Shown here: positions 55,159-63,999 of the stretch, one piece after another | How positions within the stretch are numbered: the first letter of the stretch is position 1 | Layout of the letters: each line of letters opens with the position of its first letter | Source of the DNA: Cenarchaeum symbiont of Oopsacas minuta | GTDB lineage: Archaea > Thermoproteota > Nitrososphaeria > Nitrososphaerales > Nitrosopumilaceae | Direction: 5' to 3' | NCBI GenBank assembly: GCA_029948415.1 | Contig: JAJIZT010000001.1 | Span: 243,030 to 307,029, forward strand | DNA length: 64,000 bases | The notes under the pieces: generated by a model | Told to the model about the DNA's origin: nothing | The model's database searches: none | What the model saw: only the letters and a program-made list of their open reading frames with translations | Made by a program: the position numbers and the translations under genes

Positions 55159-55819
55159 TTTTTTCAAATCTGTTATTTGTCATTGCTTTGTAAATAATGT
55201 CTGGTCTGCGTTGAAATATTCCAACTTCAGCTACGCCTGCAATTGTAGAGATTTTTTTGGCAAGTAATAATGGAGATTTTATTGTGCCAAAATCACAGTC
55301 TAGTATAATATTTCCATTTTCAGTAATAAACGGATATCCACGATCGAGTATCCTCACTTTTGGTTTACCATTCATTTTTTTTATGGCAGTCTCTACTACA
55401 TATTTTGCAAATGGATGAATCTCAACTGGAACACTCTTGTTTAGCTGTTTGACAAATTTTGTGCGATCTGCCATGATTACTATCATATGTGCAGAACTTG
55501 CCAAAATATTCTCACGCAGTAGAGCTCCGCCACCACCCTTGATGAGATATCCTTTGGAATCTATCTGATCTGCTCCGTCAAAAACAATATCAACTTTATT
55601 AAATGATAAAAGTGGTATATCATATGACTCGGCAACCGATGCAATCTGCATCGATGTGGGAACTCCAGATATTGAGATCTTTGTTTTTCTACAATGTTTT
55701 CCCAAAGAGTGTACAAAAGTAGTGGCTGCCCTTCCGCTACCAAGTCCAAGTATTTGACCATCCTTTACTAGTTTTAATGCATCATGTGATAATGCTTCAA
55801 AAGCACCATCAAAAGACGT
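55148..55819 (-). CDS. rpiA: Ribose-5-phosphate isomerase A without a standard start codon
   Basis: Interconverts ribose-5-P and ribulose-5-P. The complete fold is open in one frame of 223 codons: KDGQILGLGSGRAAT near the N-terminus, ISGVPTS, FDGADQIDSKGYLIKGGGGALLREN with the catalytic Asp, and VPVEIHPFA. The frame opens directly after the stop of the upstream gene (55820-55822) with ACG at 55817-55819, and there is no in-frame ATG, GTG or TTG before the TTG at 55705, which would delete the substrate loop. Either a rare start or a base error is implied. Confidence 0.85.
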   Translation of the reverse strand, partial: TSFDGAFEALSHDALKLVKDGQILGLGSGRAATTFVHSLGKHCRKTKISISGVPTSMQIASVAESYDIPLLSFNKVDIVFDGADQIDSKGYLIKGGGGALLRENILASSAHMIVIMADRTKFVKQLNKSVPVEIHPFAKYVVETAIKKMNGKPKVRILDRGYPFITENGNIILDCDFGTIKSPLLLAKKISTIAGVAEVGIFQRRPDIIYKAMTNNRFEKIKV

Positions 55820-56707
55820 CTATTCCACCTCTACTTGATCTAGTTTTTCCAAAGTCTTCATGATATCTTTTTTAAGTTTATCAAGATCTGCAGTATTGTC
55901 CAAATCTGCATCTACTTTAGGAACAAAATTTTTTGTATCTGTTGATGGTTTTGTAAGAACATCTTGTTTAGTTGACTCTGTTTTTATAGGATCTGAAACA
56001 TAATTTGTTTTGGGTGGAACAATATCGGACGTTTGTATAATCTCTGGCTTTGCATCTAAAACTGGACTGTATGGATCTTTTGATGCAACTTGCGATATTG
56101 TCGGTTCAACTAAATCTGGTTTTGATGGCGGATACATCTGCGATCTCTTGGCAAGCGAGGTAAGTGTGGTAATCTCTACACGTTGTCGATTGTTTTCAGA
56201 TTGAGGAATTTCAGATGGTGTAACGTCTACCGTTTTGGAAACCTGGATACGAGGATCTTTGTGCAAGTTTTGTGCAATTTTTTTATTCCTTGCTTCTGAA
56301 TATGTTGGTGCAATTGATATCTTTGATGATATCTCATGTAGTTTTTTGTCTAGAGTTGAAAGTTTTTGATCCATCAATGTTACTAGTCCATCTCCTATCG
56401 GACCCATGTCTGGATGTTTACTTGCAATCTCTAATTTTTCAATTCTAGCTAGTACTAAACCCAACTGGTTTTGGTATTTGGCAAGTAATCTACCTCGTTT
56501 CTCATCTCTAACTGTATTTTGTTGGTAGAGTCTAGATACAGTTTTTACAAGTATATCGCGTTCTACACTCATGTATGCAATCTCTCTTTGAATACGTGGA
56601 TTTGCGCCTATGAGTTTGAGTTTACTTGTATCTCTTGGAAATTTTGTAAATGCCACAGCTGATGCAGCTCCTACCAAACCAGTTAGTAATAGTGCTAGCT
56701 CTTGCAT
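55820..56707 (-). CDS. Membrane-anchored coiled-coil protein, unknown function
   Basis: 295 residues: an N-terminal hydrophobic helix (about residues 3-20), then a helical coiled-coil-like region (about 40-140), a long Pro/Ser/Thr-rich linker, and a short C-terminal helix (LDKLKKDIMKTLEKLDQ). No catalytic motif. Its stop is immediately followed by rpiA and its start lies 2 nt after the L37e stop, so the four genes L37e-this-rpiA and LSm upstream appear linked. Confidence 0.7.
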   Translation of the reverse strand: MQELALLLTGLVGAASAVAFTKFPRDTSKLKLIGANPRIQREIAYMSVERDILVKTVSRLYQQNTVRDEKRGRLLAKYQNQLGLVLARIEKLEIASKHPDMGPIGDGLVTLMDQKLSTLDKKLHEISSKISIAPTYSEARNKKIAQNLHKDPRIQVSKTVDVTPSEIPQSENNRQRVEITTLTSLAKRSQMYPPSKPDLVEPTISQVASKDPYSPVLDAKPEIIQTSDIVPPKTNYVSDPIKTESTKQDVLTKPSTDTKNFVPKVDADLDNTADLDKLKKDIMKTLEKLDQVEVE

Positions 56708-56708
56708 A

Positions 56709-56876
56709 TTATGTATACCATTTTACCCAAGAATATTTTCTAATCTTTGCATCTGGATATCCGCAACTTGCACAGCGTAAATGACGTTTATGAAAAGCAT
56801 TCTTACCACATCGCCTACAACGTATATGGACTTTTTTCTTTGTAAAACCACCCATAGAGGTGGTACCTTTAACCAT
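56709..56876 (-). CDS. rpl37e: 50S ribosomal protein L37e
   Basis: 55 residues, [11 protein letters not shown]. Zinc finger CRRCG...CASCGYP and the [11 protein letters not shown] and RKYSWVKW blocks are those of L37e. Pairs with the LSm gene just upstream, a conserved archaeal arrangement. Confidence 0.93.
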   Translation of the reverse strand: MVKGTTSMGGFTKKKVHIRCRRCGKNAFHKRHLRCASCGYPDAKIRKYSWVKWYT

Positions 56877-56879
56877 GAA

Positions 56880-57113
56880 CTATTCTCCAGGAGGCGGGGA
56901 TATCATTACCACGTTGTCTCCCCTGACAACAATGGTTCCAAGTGTCTTTGTGTTGTTTTCCTCACCAAATTCCTCACAGGAATCCAATATGAGGTTCATA
57001 TGTTGATCAAAGCCTTTTAGTTTGCCACGTATGGTCTTGTTGCCTTTGAGCTTTATCAAAACCGTCTTGTTGATGCTCTCATCAAGCACCTTTACTGCCA
57101 TATCTACGGACAT
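56880..57113 (-). CDS. Sm-like (LSm) RNA-binding protein
   Basis: 77 residues from MSVDMAVKVL. Sm1 (KGNKTIRGKLKGFDQHMNLILD) and Sm2 (GTIVVRGDNVVMI) motifs are complete. Forms ring-shaped heptamers on U-rich RNA. ATG 57113 is about 25 nt behind an ATATAA box; the ATG at 57125 would be too near. Confidence 0.93.
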   Translation of the reverse strand: MSVDMAVKVLDESINKTVLIKLKGNKTIRGKLKGFDQHMNLILDSCEEFGEENNTKTLGTIVVRGDNVVMISPPPGE

Positions 57114-57162
57114 ATCATACCTCATTAATCGCTATTATATTAAAATATCAGCGTAAATGAGT

Positions 57163-57882
57163 CTATGCGGTGTCATTTATACACATACGACATTTTTTTT
57201 CTAGATTTTTTACGATCGTGGCAAGCATTCTTTTACCATCTGATGCAGTAGCACTCCTCGGATCTCCCCATATGCCATTTTTTGTCACAGATACAAACGA
57301 CTTGGATGCTAGTCTAGTAGCCTCTTTGAGTTTAGCTCCCTTTGGTTCTTCAAATCCTTTGATGGCTCTACTCATTCTTGTGTTTTTTGAGACTGCTAGC
57401 ATCAGTGATGTCTCTATATGACCTGCATGATCAAAACCCTCACTCATAAACTTCCAGTATGAAAAGACAAATGTCTTTACCTTGCCTTTACACGCTTTCT
57501 CGGCCATCTTTTCTACACCTTTGAGGGCTGCCTGATTTCCATGGTGTCCATTTATGACAAAGATCGTACGTATTCCAAGTTCTGCAGAAGATTTTACCAA
57601 ATCACATACTAGAGAGCGTAGTGTGGCTGGACGAAGGCTCAGATTGAAGAGAGGTGCATGCTCGCGTGAAACACCATATTGTATAACTGGTAAAAGAAGA
57701 TATCCTGTTTTACTGCATAATTTTTTTGATACTTTGTATGCCAAATCTGCATCAGTAGATACTGGAAGGTGTGCACCATGTTGTTCTATTGAACCTATGG
57801 GAATAACTGCTGTATGTTTTTTGATTATCGCATTGCGTAATTCGGGATCAAATCCATCTTTTACATTAGACATTTGAATCAT
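57163..57882 (-). CDS. Creatininase-family amidohydrolase (possibly ArfB)
   Basis: About 239 residues. Metal site GSIEQHGAHLPVSTDAD and INGHHGNQ plus FDHAGHIETS define the creatininase family. In archaea one branch (ArfB) removes formate from a pyrimidine intermediate in riboflavin and F420 synthesis, which would suit this organism, but the substrate is not proven. Its ATG overlaps the purU stop (ATGA at 57879-57882), so it is coupled to a formate-releasing enzyme gene. Confidence 0.85.
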   Translation of the reverse strand: MIQMSNVKDGFDPELRNAIIKKHTAVIPIGSIEQHGAHLPVSTDADLAYKVSKKLCSKTGYLLLPVIQYGVSREHAPLFNLSLRPATLRSLVCDLVKSSAELGIRTIFVINGHHGNQAALKGVEKMAEKACKGKVKTFVFSYWKFMSEGFDHAGHIETSLMLAVSKNTRMSRAIKGFEEPKGAKLKEATRLASKSFVSVTKNGIWGDPRSATASDGKRMLATIVKNLEKKCRMCINDTA

Positions 57883-58712
57883 TTTTTGATATGAACCTTT
57901 CTCCACCGAACATCAGTTTTTCCATTTATGTGAAGTTTTGTTGCATTCAAAAGTGTAACAGCTTCGAGTTTCTGACCACGTTTTTTTATAATCTCTAGTG
58001 CATCCTCGGGTTTGACATTGAATGAATTTTGGAGTATTATTGGACCTTGATCTAGATTCTCGGTAACATAGTGGGCTGTAACACCGACCATTTTTGTTCC
58101 TCTCTCAAAAGCTTGCGTGTATGCTGCAGCACCAGGAAACGCTGGAAGAAGCGACGGGTGTATATTGATTATTCTGTTTGGATATCTCCAAACAAAGTTT
58201 GGTGTTAGTATGCGCATGTACCTTGCTAATAATATCAAATCAATTGCATATTTTTTACATGTGGTAATTATATTCAATTCTGCTTTTTCTTGTTCACGAT
58301 CAGATATCAGAATAAAAGGCACGCCAGCTTTTTTGGCTTTTGGAGCAAGGGTTTTCTCGGTTCCGATTATTACAGATATGTTGCATTTTAGATTTTTGCG
58401 CACATTTAATATTGCATCTAGGCAGTGTGATTCCTTTGTAACAAAAATTGCAACGTTTTTTCTTTCGCTTGTCTCATAATGTGCACTAGTATCCATCTTG
58501 AATTTTTTTGCTAGAGTATTCATGTGGTTTTCTAAATTTGAGTTTTTTTTGACAAATGATGCTTCTAGATACATTCCAAACACGCCTTTTACTACATTTT
58601 GACTAATTTTTTCCACGTTTCCTCCTTCGTTAAAGATCATGTTTGTAAAGGCGGCAACGGTGCCTTCGCGATCCTTACCCACCACTGTTATCCCAATACG
58701 GGTTTTTTTCAT
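57879..58712 (-). CDS. purU: Formyltetrahydrofolate deformylase-like protein
   Basis: 277 residues from MKKTRIGITVVG. N-terminal ACT-like domain (DREGTVAAFTNMIFNEGGNVE) and C-terminal formyltransferase fold with the catalytic NIHPSLLPAFPG block and HYVTENLDQGPII holding the Asp. The arrangement is that of PurU, which yields formate from 10-formyl-THF. Longer frame upstream runs into tRNA-Leu and is rejected. Confidence 0.9.
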   Translation of the reverse strand: MKKTRIGITVVGKDREGTVAAFTNMIFNEGGNVEKISQNVVKGVFGMYLEASFVKKNSNLENHMNTLAKKFKMDTSAHYETSERKNVAIFVTKESHCLDAILNVRKNLKCNISVIIGTEKTLAPKAKKAGVPFILISDREQEKAELNIITTCKKYAIDLILLARYMRILTPNFVWRYPNRIINIHPSLLPAFPGAAAYTQAFERGTKMVGVTAHYVTENLDQGPIILQNSFNVKPEDALEIIKKRGQKLEAVTLLNATKLHINGKTDVRWRKVHIKK

Positions 58713-58759
58713 GGTAGCATGATTTCTGAATTGACATTTAACCATATCCATACAATAGG

Positions 58760-58844
58760 TGCGGAAGGTGGGATTCGAACCCACGAACACCTAAGTGACA
58801 GGGACCTAAACCCTGCGCCTTTGACCAGGCTTGGCAACTCCCGC
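58760..58844 (-). tRNA. tRNA-Leu (anticodon TAG)
   Basis: Reverse strand: acceptor GCGGGAG/CTTCCGC, anticodon stem CAGGG/CCCTG with loop TTTAGGT giving TAG, long variable arm (TCACTTAGGTGTTC) typical of leucine tRNA, T arm GTGGG-TTCGAAT-CCCAC, discriminator A. Confidence 0.95.
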
Positions 58845-59057
58845 ATACATTCTCTTTAATACACAAACTTAACGTTTGTTATACAAGATCTTGTAGATGA
58901 TAATACATTTCACCTGTAGGATCTATGTTTAATTGCTGATCTTGCAATCTAATGGTTGACATAATGTAGAGAATCATTGAAATTATCAAAACCAACTACT
59001 AGTCCAATAGTTTACACAATGGATACCCACAAATTTAGAGTGTATATTGCTATACGC

Positions 59058-60461
59058 ATGACCCGTCTCTTTGGAACAAACGGCATACGCGGCGTCTTTG
59101 GTAAAGATATGAGTCTTGAATTCGTACACGATATCTCTCTCTCATTGGCTATACACTTTGGCAAAGGACCTGTCCTAGTTGGATACGATGGCAGAAATTC
59201 TGGACCAGCAATGACAAAGATGGTATGCTCGGCGTTAAACTTTGCCGGTTTGGACTGTAATCTTGCTGGACTAGTGCCCACACCGTGTTTGGAATTTGCC
59301 GTCAAAAAATTAGGATATGCTTGGGGAATAATGATAACTGCATCGCATAATCCTCCAGAATACAATGGCATAAAACCAATAAGCTCTAATGGCACAGAGA
59401 TATCGCGTCAGGATGAACTAGATGTGGAATCTGTATATTATGATAGAATAAAGCCCTTGAAATCTGCTAAATGGGGAGAGACCAACAAAGAAAAAAGAAC
59501 AGTCGATGCATATATCAAAGGAATAACATCTTTGGTTAATTCTGCACATATAAAAAAACAAAACTTGTCCATCGTATTGGATATGGGAAACGGAGCACAG
59601 ATAGTCACTGCAAAGATCCTATGTGAAAATCTTGACTGTAAAACTTTTACGATAAATGGAGATATTGATGGATCTTTTTCTGGAAGAGGATCAGAGCCGA
59701 CTCCTGAGAATCTTCAAGAACTATCTATTGCGGTAAAAAAACATCATGCTGATTTGGGAGTTGCATTTGATGGCGATGGTGATCGTAGCATGTTTTGTGA
59801 TGAACTCGGAAACATATTAACTGGTGATCAGTCGGCATTACTTTTTACAGAATATATTTTAGAAAAAAATCCTGGCTCTACCGTAGTGACATGTCTAAAC
59901 TCTAGCAATGCTATAGAAGAGCTTGCATCAAGGACAAAGTCGCCCATAATACGAACAAATGTAGGCAGTGTCGAGGTTACACAGCGAATGCTACAAGAGA
60001 ATGCACTTGTAGGATTTGAAGAAAACGGTGGATACATGTACGGTCCACATAATCCGGTTCGGGATGGGGCAATGATGACCGCATTAGCACTAGAGATGAT
60101 TGCCACAAGTGGAAGAACCATCTCGCAGCGAATACAGTCGTTACCAGAATCGTTTACTGGTAAACGCAAGGTCGCATGTGATAGCAATAATGCTAAATCC
60201 CTCTTGGATGCACTCTCAAAAGAGTACCCTGACGCAGACACAACTGATGGTATAAAGATGAGCTTTGGCGATGAAAAATGGGTTATGGTGCGCCCTAGTG
60301 GAACAGAACCTATTGTACGCGTCTATGCAGAGGCCACATCAGAGGAGGAACTTGTCGACTTGCTCTCAAAATATGTAAACAAAATAAGATCAACCCTATC
60401 CGATAACACTTTTAATACCAATACAGAACAGTTTGAAGATGGAAATAACATACACAGGTGA
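59058..60461 (+). CDS. glmM: Phosphoglucosamine mutase-like phosphohexomutase
   Basis: 467 residues from MTRLFGTNGIRGVFG, the classic GlmM start. Catalytic Ser in TASHNPPEYNG, metal loop AFDGDGDRSM, substrate GFEENGGYMYG and C-terminal RPSGTEPIVRVYAE. Interconverts glucosamine-6-P and -1-P, or mannose phosphates, for nucleotide-sugar synthesis. The 213-bp gap upstream holds a 14-bp palindrome (TACAAGATCTTGTA, 58882-58895). L7Ae follows by 6 nt. Confidence 0.92.
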   Translation: MTRLFGTNGIRGVFGKDMSLEFVHDISLSLAIHFGKGPVLVGYDGRNSGPAMTKMVCSALNFAGLDCNLAGLVPTPCLEFAVKKLGYAWGIMITASHNPPEYNGIKPISSNGTEISRQDELDVESVYYDRIKPLKSAKWGETNKEKRTVDAYIKGITSLVNSAHIKKQNLSIVLDMGNGAQIVTAKILCENLDCKTFTINGDIDGSFSGRGSEPTPENLQELSIAVKKHHADLGVAFDGDGDRSMFCDELGNILTGDQSALLFTEYILEKNPGSTVVTCLNSSNAIEELASRTKSPIIRTNVGSVEVTQRMLQENALVGFEENGGYMYGPHNPVRDGAMMTALALEMIATSGRTISQRIQSLPESFTGKRKVACDSNNAKSLLDALSKEYPDADTTDGIKMSFGDEKWVMVRPSGTEPIVRVYAEATSEEELVDLLSKYVNKIRSTLSDNTFNTNTEQFEDGNNIHR

Positions 60462-60467
60462 ATTATA

Positions 60468-60854
60468 ATGGCAGATCCTTATTACGTAAAATTTGAAACC
60501 CCAGAAGATCTTGTAAATCCTATTTACGAAGCAGTCAGGGTGTCTGCAGAGAATGGCAAGATCAAAAGAGGCACAAACGAGGCCACCAAAGCCGTTGAAC
60601 GAGGAACAAGCAAGCTAGTCGTAATTGCCAAGGATGTAGACCCACCAGAACTCGTAGCCCATCTGCCAATATTATGTGACGAACAAAATTCCGCATACGT
60701 CTTTGTCCCAAGCAAACAGGATTTGGGTAAAGCACTAGGAATTGACATCGTATCAGCTGCTGCAGCAATCATAGACGCTGCAGACGCACAACACATTGTC
60801 GATCAAGTGATCAACACAATATCAAAGATCAAAGGTGGCAAGACTGAACAATGA
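60468..60854 (+). CDS. rpl7ae: 50S ribosomal protein L7Ae
   Basis: Kink-turn RNA-binding protein of the ribosome, box C/D RNPs and RNase P. 128 residues with [23 protein letters not shown] and [11 protein letters not shown], both diagnostic. First gene of the L7Ae-S28e-L24e-Ndk-aIF5B operon; overlaps S28e by 4 nt. Confidence 0.96.
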   Translation: MADPYYVKFETPEDLVNPIYEAVRVSAENGKIKRGTNEATKAVERGTSKLVVIAKDVDPPELVAHLPILCDEQNSAYVFVPSKQDLGKALGIDIVSAAAAIIDAADAQHIVDQVINTISKIKGGKTEQ

Positions 60855-61062
60855 GCACAGAGCAGGAAGAAGTAGTCTCCGCTGAAGTAATCCAAGTTGT
60901 AGGTCGTACTGGTATTGCAGGTGAAGTAATACAGGTTCGTGTAAAAATTATGCAAGGTGCAGATACAGGTCGCATTCTTACTAGAAATGTAAAGGTTCTG
61001 TTCGCATGGGTGACATACTGCGTCTTCGCGAGACCGAACGCGAGGCCAAGAAAATCAAATAG
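60851..61062 (+). pseudogene. rps28e: 30S ribosomal protein S28e gene with a one-base deletion
   Basis: The frame starts correctly ([29 protein letters not shown]) but then leaves the S28e sequence. Adding one G to the AAAGG at 60991-60995 gives [22 protein letters not shown] ending at the TAG at 61060-61062, the normal conserved C-terminus. Because S28e is a core ribosomal protein in a conserved operon, a sequencing or assembly error is the most likely cause. Confidence 0.92.
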
Positions 61063-61090
61063 GTGAAATGATACGAGTCTACTAGTTAAA

Positions 61091-61273
61091 GTGTGTAATT
61101 TCTGTGATCGTCCTGTGGCAAAAGGTTCGGGAACAATGTACATAAAAAATGACAACACCATAATGTGGTTTTGTTCATCTAAATGTAAAAAAAATATGTT
61201 AGATCTAAAACGTGATCCACGAAAGTTCAAATGGACTAAAAAATTCGTAAAGGGCGGAATTAGGAAAAAATAA
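61091..61273 (+). CDS. rpl24e: 50S ribosomal protein L24e
   Basis: 60 residues with GTG start. Zinc site CNFC near the N-terminus and FCSSKCKKN, followed by the DPRKFKWTKKF block. Immediately before ndk (its stop ends where the ndk reading frame begins). Confidence 0.94.
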   Translation: MCNFCDRPVAKGSGTMYIKNDNTIMWFCSSKCKKNMLDLKRDPRKFKWTKKFVKGGIRKK

Positions 61274-61282
61274 GTGCATTCC

Positions 61283-61684
61283 ATGATGGAACACTCTCTC
61301 TTTATGGTAAAACCCGATGGCGTAACTCGTGGGTTGGTAGGAAATATTGTAAACAGATTTGAGCAAAAAGGCTTTATCATACAAGAGATGAAGATGCTAA
61401 GATTTACACAAAAACAAGCAGAAGAATTTTACAAAGTACACGCGGAAAGACCTTTCTTTAAAGAACTAATACAGTTTATCACATCTGGTTCTGTCGTGGT
61501 AGCTGTTGTACAAGGTCGTAACGCAATATCTGCAGCACGTACGATGCTAGGCTCCACTGACTCTTCAAAAGCAGAAGCTGGCTCGATACGAGGTGATTAT
61601 GGCTTGGGTTTTACTGATAACATCATACACGCATCTGATTCTACTGCAAGCTTTGAACATGAACAGAGGGTAGTATTTCAGTGA
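61283..61684 (+). CDS. ndk: Nucleoside diphosphate kinase
   Basis: Equilibrates nucleoside triphosphates. About 133 residues; FMVKPDGVTRGLVG, the SGPV-like SGSVVVAVVQG strand and the catalytic histidine in NIIHASDS are present. Start choices are GTG 61274, ATG 61283 or ATG 61286. Confidence 0.95.
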   Translation: MMEHSLFMVKPDGVTRGLVGNIVNRFEQKGFIIQEMKMLRFTQKQAEEFYKVHAERPFFKELIQFITSGSVVVAVVQGRNAISAARTMLGSTDSSKAEAGSIRGDYGLGFTDNIIHASDSTASFEHEQRVVFQ

Positions 61685-61690
61685 TCTGCT

Positions 61691-63472
61691 TTGAAGATAC
61701 GACAACCAATTGTGGCAGTGTTGGGTCATGTGGACTCTGGAAAGACGTCACTATTAGACAAAATTAGAGGAACTGGTGTACAAGAGCGTGAAGCTGGAGG
61801 TATAACGCAACACATAGGAGCAAGTTTTCTACCAGAGGAGATCATCCGCAAAAGATGTGGCTCCATGTACAACAGATTGGATAATTCAAACGTCAAAATT
61901 CCTGGGGTGCTAGTGGTGGATACTCCAGGACATGAGGTCTTTGCAAATTTACGAGCGCGTGGCGGCTCTGCTGCAGATATTGCAATACTCGTAGTAGATG
62001 TAAACAGAGGATTTCAGCCACAGACCAACGAAAGTCTACAGATACTCAAAAACCGTAAAGTTCCGTTTGTGTTAGCTCTAAACAAAGTAGATCAGATCTC
62101 TGGATGGCGTGCCTCAAACAAACCAAGAATAGAGCAGGCGATAAAAGATCAAGATGATTCTATACAAACGAATTTAGATCAAAAGATCTATGATGTTGTA
62201 GGAACACTCTCCGTTCTAGGATATCCCTCGGAGGCGTTTTATCGCGTAAAAGATTTTGCAAAAGAAGTATCCATCGTACCAATAAGTGCTAGAACGGGAG
62301 TCGGAATATCAGAACTGCTCACCATAATGGTAGGACTTGCACAACAGTATCTTGCAGAGCGGTTAAATCAAGATGAGAAAACAACACGAGGAATCGTACT
62401 AGAAGTAAATGACGAGATTGGGGTTGGACCTTCTGCCAACATTATACTAATTGATGGCTTGCTGACCAAAAATGACACAATACTTGTCTCAAAACGTGAT
62501 AAAGTGATCATAACAAAACCAAAAGCGATACTACTTCCAAAACCACTAGATGAGATGCGTGATCCTCGAGACAAATTCCGACCAGTGGAATCAGTGCATG
62601 CAGCAGCTGGAATCCGACTTGCCTCGCCTGATCTTGCAGGTGTACTTCCTGGAAGTACCGTATACGTGGCAAAGAACACTTTTGAAATTGAAAAATTTAC
62701 CGCCGAGATTAAAGCTGAGATAAAGTCAGTCTTTGTAGATACATCCACTGACGGTGTTTTAATAAAATGTGACACAATGGGGTCATTAGAGGCGATCGTC
62801 TCTATGCTAAAGCAAAAAGGCATCTCTATAGCACGTGCTGATATTGGACCAATAAACCGTCGTGACATAATAGAGGCACGCGCCATAAAAGAGAACGATA
62901 GGCACCTTGGAGTCGTATTGGCATTTAACGTGAAAACGCTCCCTGATGCAGAAGAAGAGGCAGAGATCTCACACGTGAAAATTTTTACAGACAGCATCAT
63001 ATACAGCCTAATCGAAGATTATGTTGAATGGGTAGAACACGATACGACCAACGAAGAAGATGCAATATTTTCAGAGATAACCCCAATTGCCAAATTTACC
63101 TTTCTAAAAGGATACATATTTCATAACAACGATCCAGCCGTCTTTGGCATACACGTTGATGTTGGAACACTGAGGCAAAAGATCTCGTTTATGAATGATG
63201 CTGGAAGAAAGATAGGTCAAATACATCAGTTACAAGAGAAAAAGACAACCGTAAAGTCGGCAAAAAAAGGTGATGAAATTGCCTGCTCTGTAAAAGGAAT
63301 AACTGTGGGAAGGCAGATTGCAGAGGGAGATGTATTTTATACACTACCAACCTCACGGGAGGCAAAAAAACTCTTAAAAGATCTATCGCACAAGCTAACC
63401 TCTGAAGAGTTTGAAACTCTAGATCACATAGTAACAGTTCAACGTAAACTAGATGCTGCATATGGACACTAG
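61691..63472 (+). CDS. infB: Translation initiation factor aIF5B
   Basis: GTPase joining ribosomal subunits at initiation, 593 residues with TTG start. G1 LGHVDSGKTSLLD, G3 VDTPGHEVF, G4 LNKVD, then domains II-IV with DTSTDGVLIKCDTMGSLEA in domain III. The archaeal/eukaryal type IF2. Ends the operon, overlapping a convergent thioredoxin-like gene by 4 nt. Confidence 0.96.
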   Translation: MKIRQPIVAVLGHVDSGKTSLLDKIRGTGVQEREAGGITQHIGASFLPEEIIRKRCGSMYNRLDNSNVKIPGVLVVDTPGHEVFANLRARGGSAADIAILVVDVNRGFQPQTNESLQILKNRKVPFVLALNKVDQISGWRASNKPRIEQAIKDQDDSIQTNLDQKIYDVVGTLSVLGYPSEAFYRVKDFAKEVSIVPISARTGVGISELLTIMVGLAQQYLAERLNQDEKTTRGIVLEVNDEIGVGPSANIILIDGLLTKNDTILVSKRDKVIITKPKAILLPKPLDEMRDPRDKFRPVESVHAAAGIRLASPDLAGVLPGSTVYVAKNTFEIEKFTAEIKAEIKSVFVDTSTDGVLIKCDTMGSLEAIVSMLKQKGISIARADIGPINRRDIIEARAIKENDRHLGVVLAFNVKTLPDAEEEAEISHVKIFTDSIIYSLIEDYVEWVEHDTTNEEDAIFSEITPIAKFTFLKGYIFHNNDPAVFGIHVDVGTLRQKISFMNDAGRKIGQIHQLQEKKTTVKSAKKGDEIACSVKGITVGRQIAEGDVFYTLPTSREAKKLLKDLSHKLTSEEFETLDHIVTVQRKLDAAYGH

Positions 63473-63879
63473 CGACGTTTTGATTCATGTGTACTGTACT
63501 TGTCTATAATTCGTGTCAACTCTGATCTCCCAACGGCACCAGTTATTCTATCTGTTTGAATACCGTCTTTGAAGATGATAAACGTAGGTATTGATTGAAC
63601 TCTATATCTGCTAGCTATTGACTGTGCGCGATCTATATTGACACGTGCAAATCTTGTACGCATATCTTCTCTTGCTATTGTCTCAAATATTGGATGCATG
63701 GATTTACATGGACCACACCACTCTGCCCAAAAGTCTACTAGGACAAGCTTGTTTACAGAGATAAATTTACCAAAGTTTCCTGCGTCAAGTTCTGTAATCA
63801 GAGGTTCAGATGCCCTCTGGCGCCTACGCAGTAATTCTTGCATCTGTATTCGTTTTATGGCTTCAAAATCTTCATCCAT
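63469..63879 (-). CDS. Thioredoxin-like protein with charged N-terminal helix
   Basis: 136 residues from MDEDFEAIKR. The first 30 residues form a highly charged helix (IQMQELLRRRQRASE) not found in ordinary thioredoxins. Active site FWAEWCGPCKS, cis-Pro in VQSIPTFIIF. Distinct from the thioredoxin at 52055. Probable target-specific reductase. Confidence 0.9.
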   Translation of the reverse strand: MDEDFEAIKRIQMQELLRRRQRASEPLITELDAGNFGKFISVNKLVLVDFWAEWCGPCKSMHPIFETIAREDMRTRFARVNIDRAQSIASRYRVQSIPTFIIFKDGIQTDRITGAVGRSELTRIIDKYSTHESKRR

Positions 63880-63912
63880 GTAAAACATGGGGGATACTAG
63901 ATATTTTATCTG

Positions 63913-63999
63913 TTACAAATCTAACAAAAATTGCATACTAGTGCCATTTTGACTCTCATCTATCCGCATGTCATAAAATGTGGGCGCCTTTATCTCAAC
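63913..63999 (-). CDS. C-terminal end of a gene cut by the window edge
   Basis: Reverse frame open from the right edge to a TAA at 63913-63915, ending in QNGTSMQFLLDL. About 28 residues, too little to identify. Confidence 0.4.
   Translation of the reverse strand, partial: VEIKAPTFYDMRIDESQNGTSMQFLLDL

Noticed and set aside
55561-55761. 66-aa reverse ORF overlapping rpiA as its true N-terminus
   Set aside because: Its translation does not resemble RpiA; the in-frame sequence up to 55819 does.
57125-57125. ATG at 57125 as start of the LSm gene
   Set aside because: Only about 10 nt from the TATA-like box; ATG 57113 gives normal spacing and a typical N-terminus.
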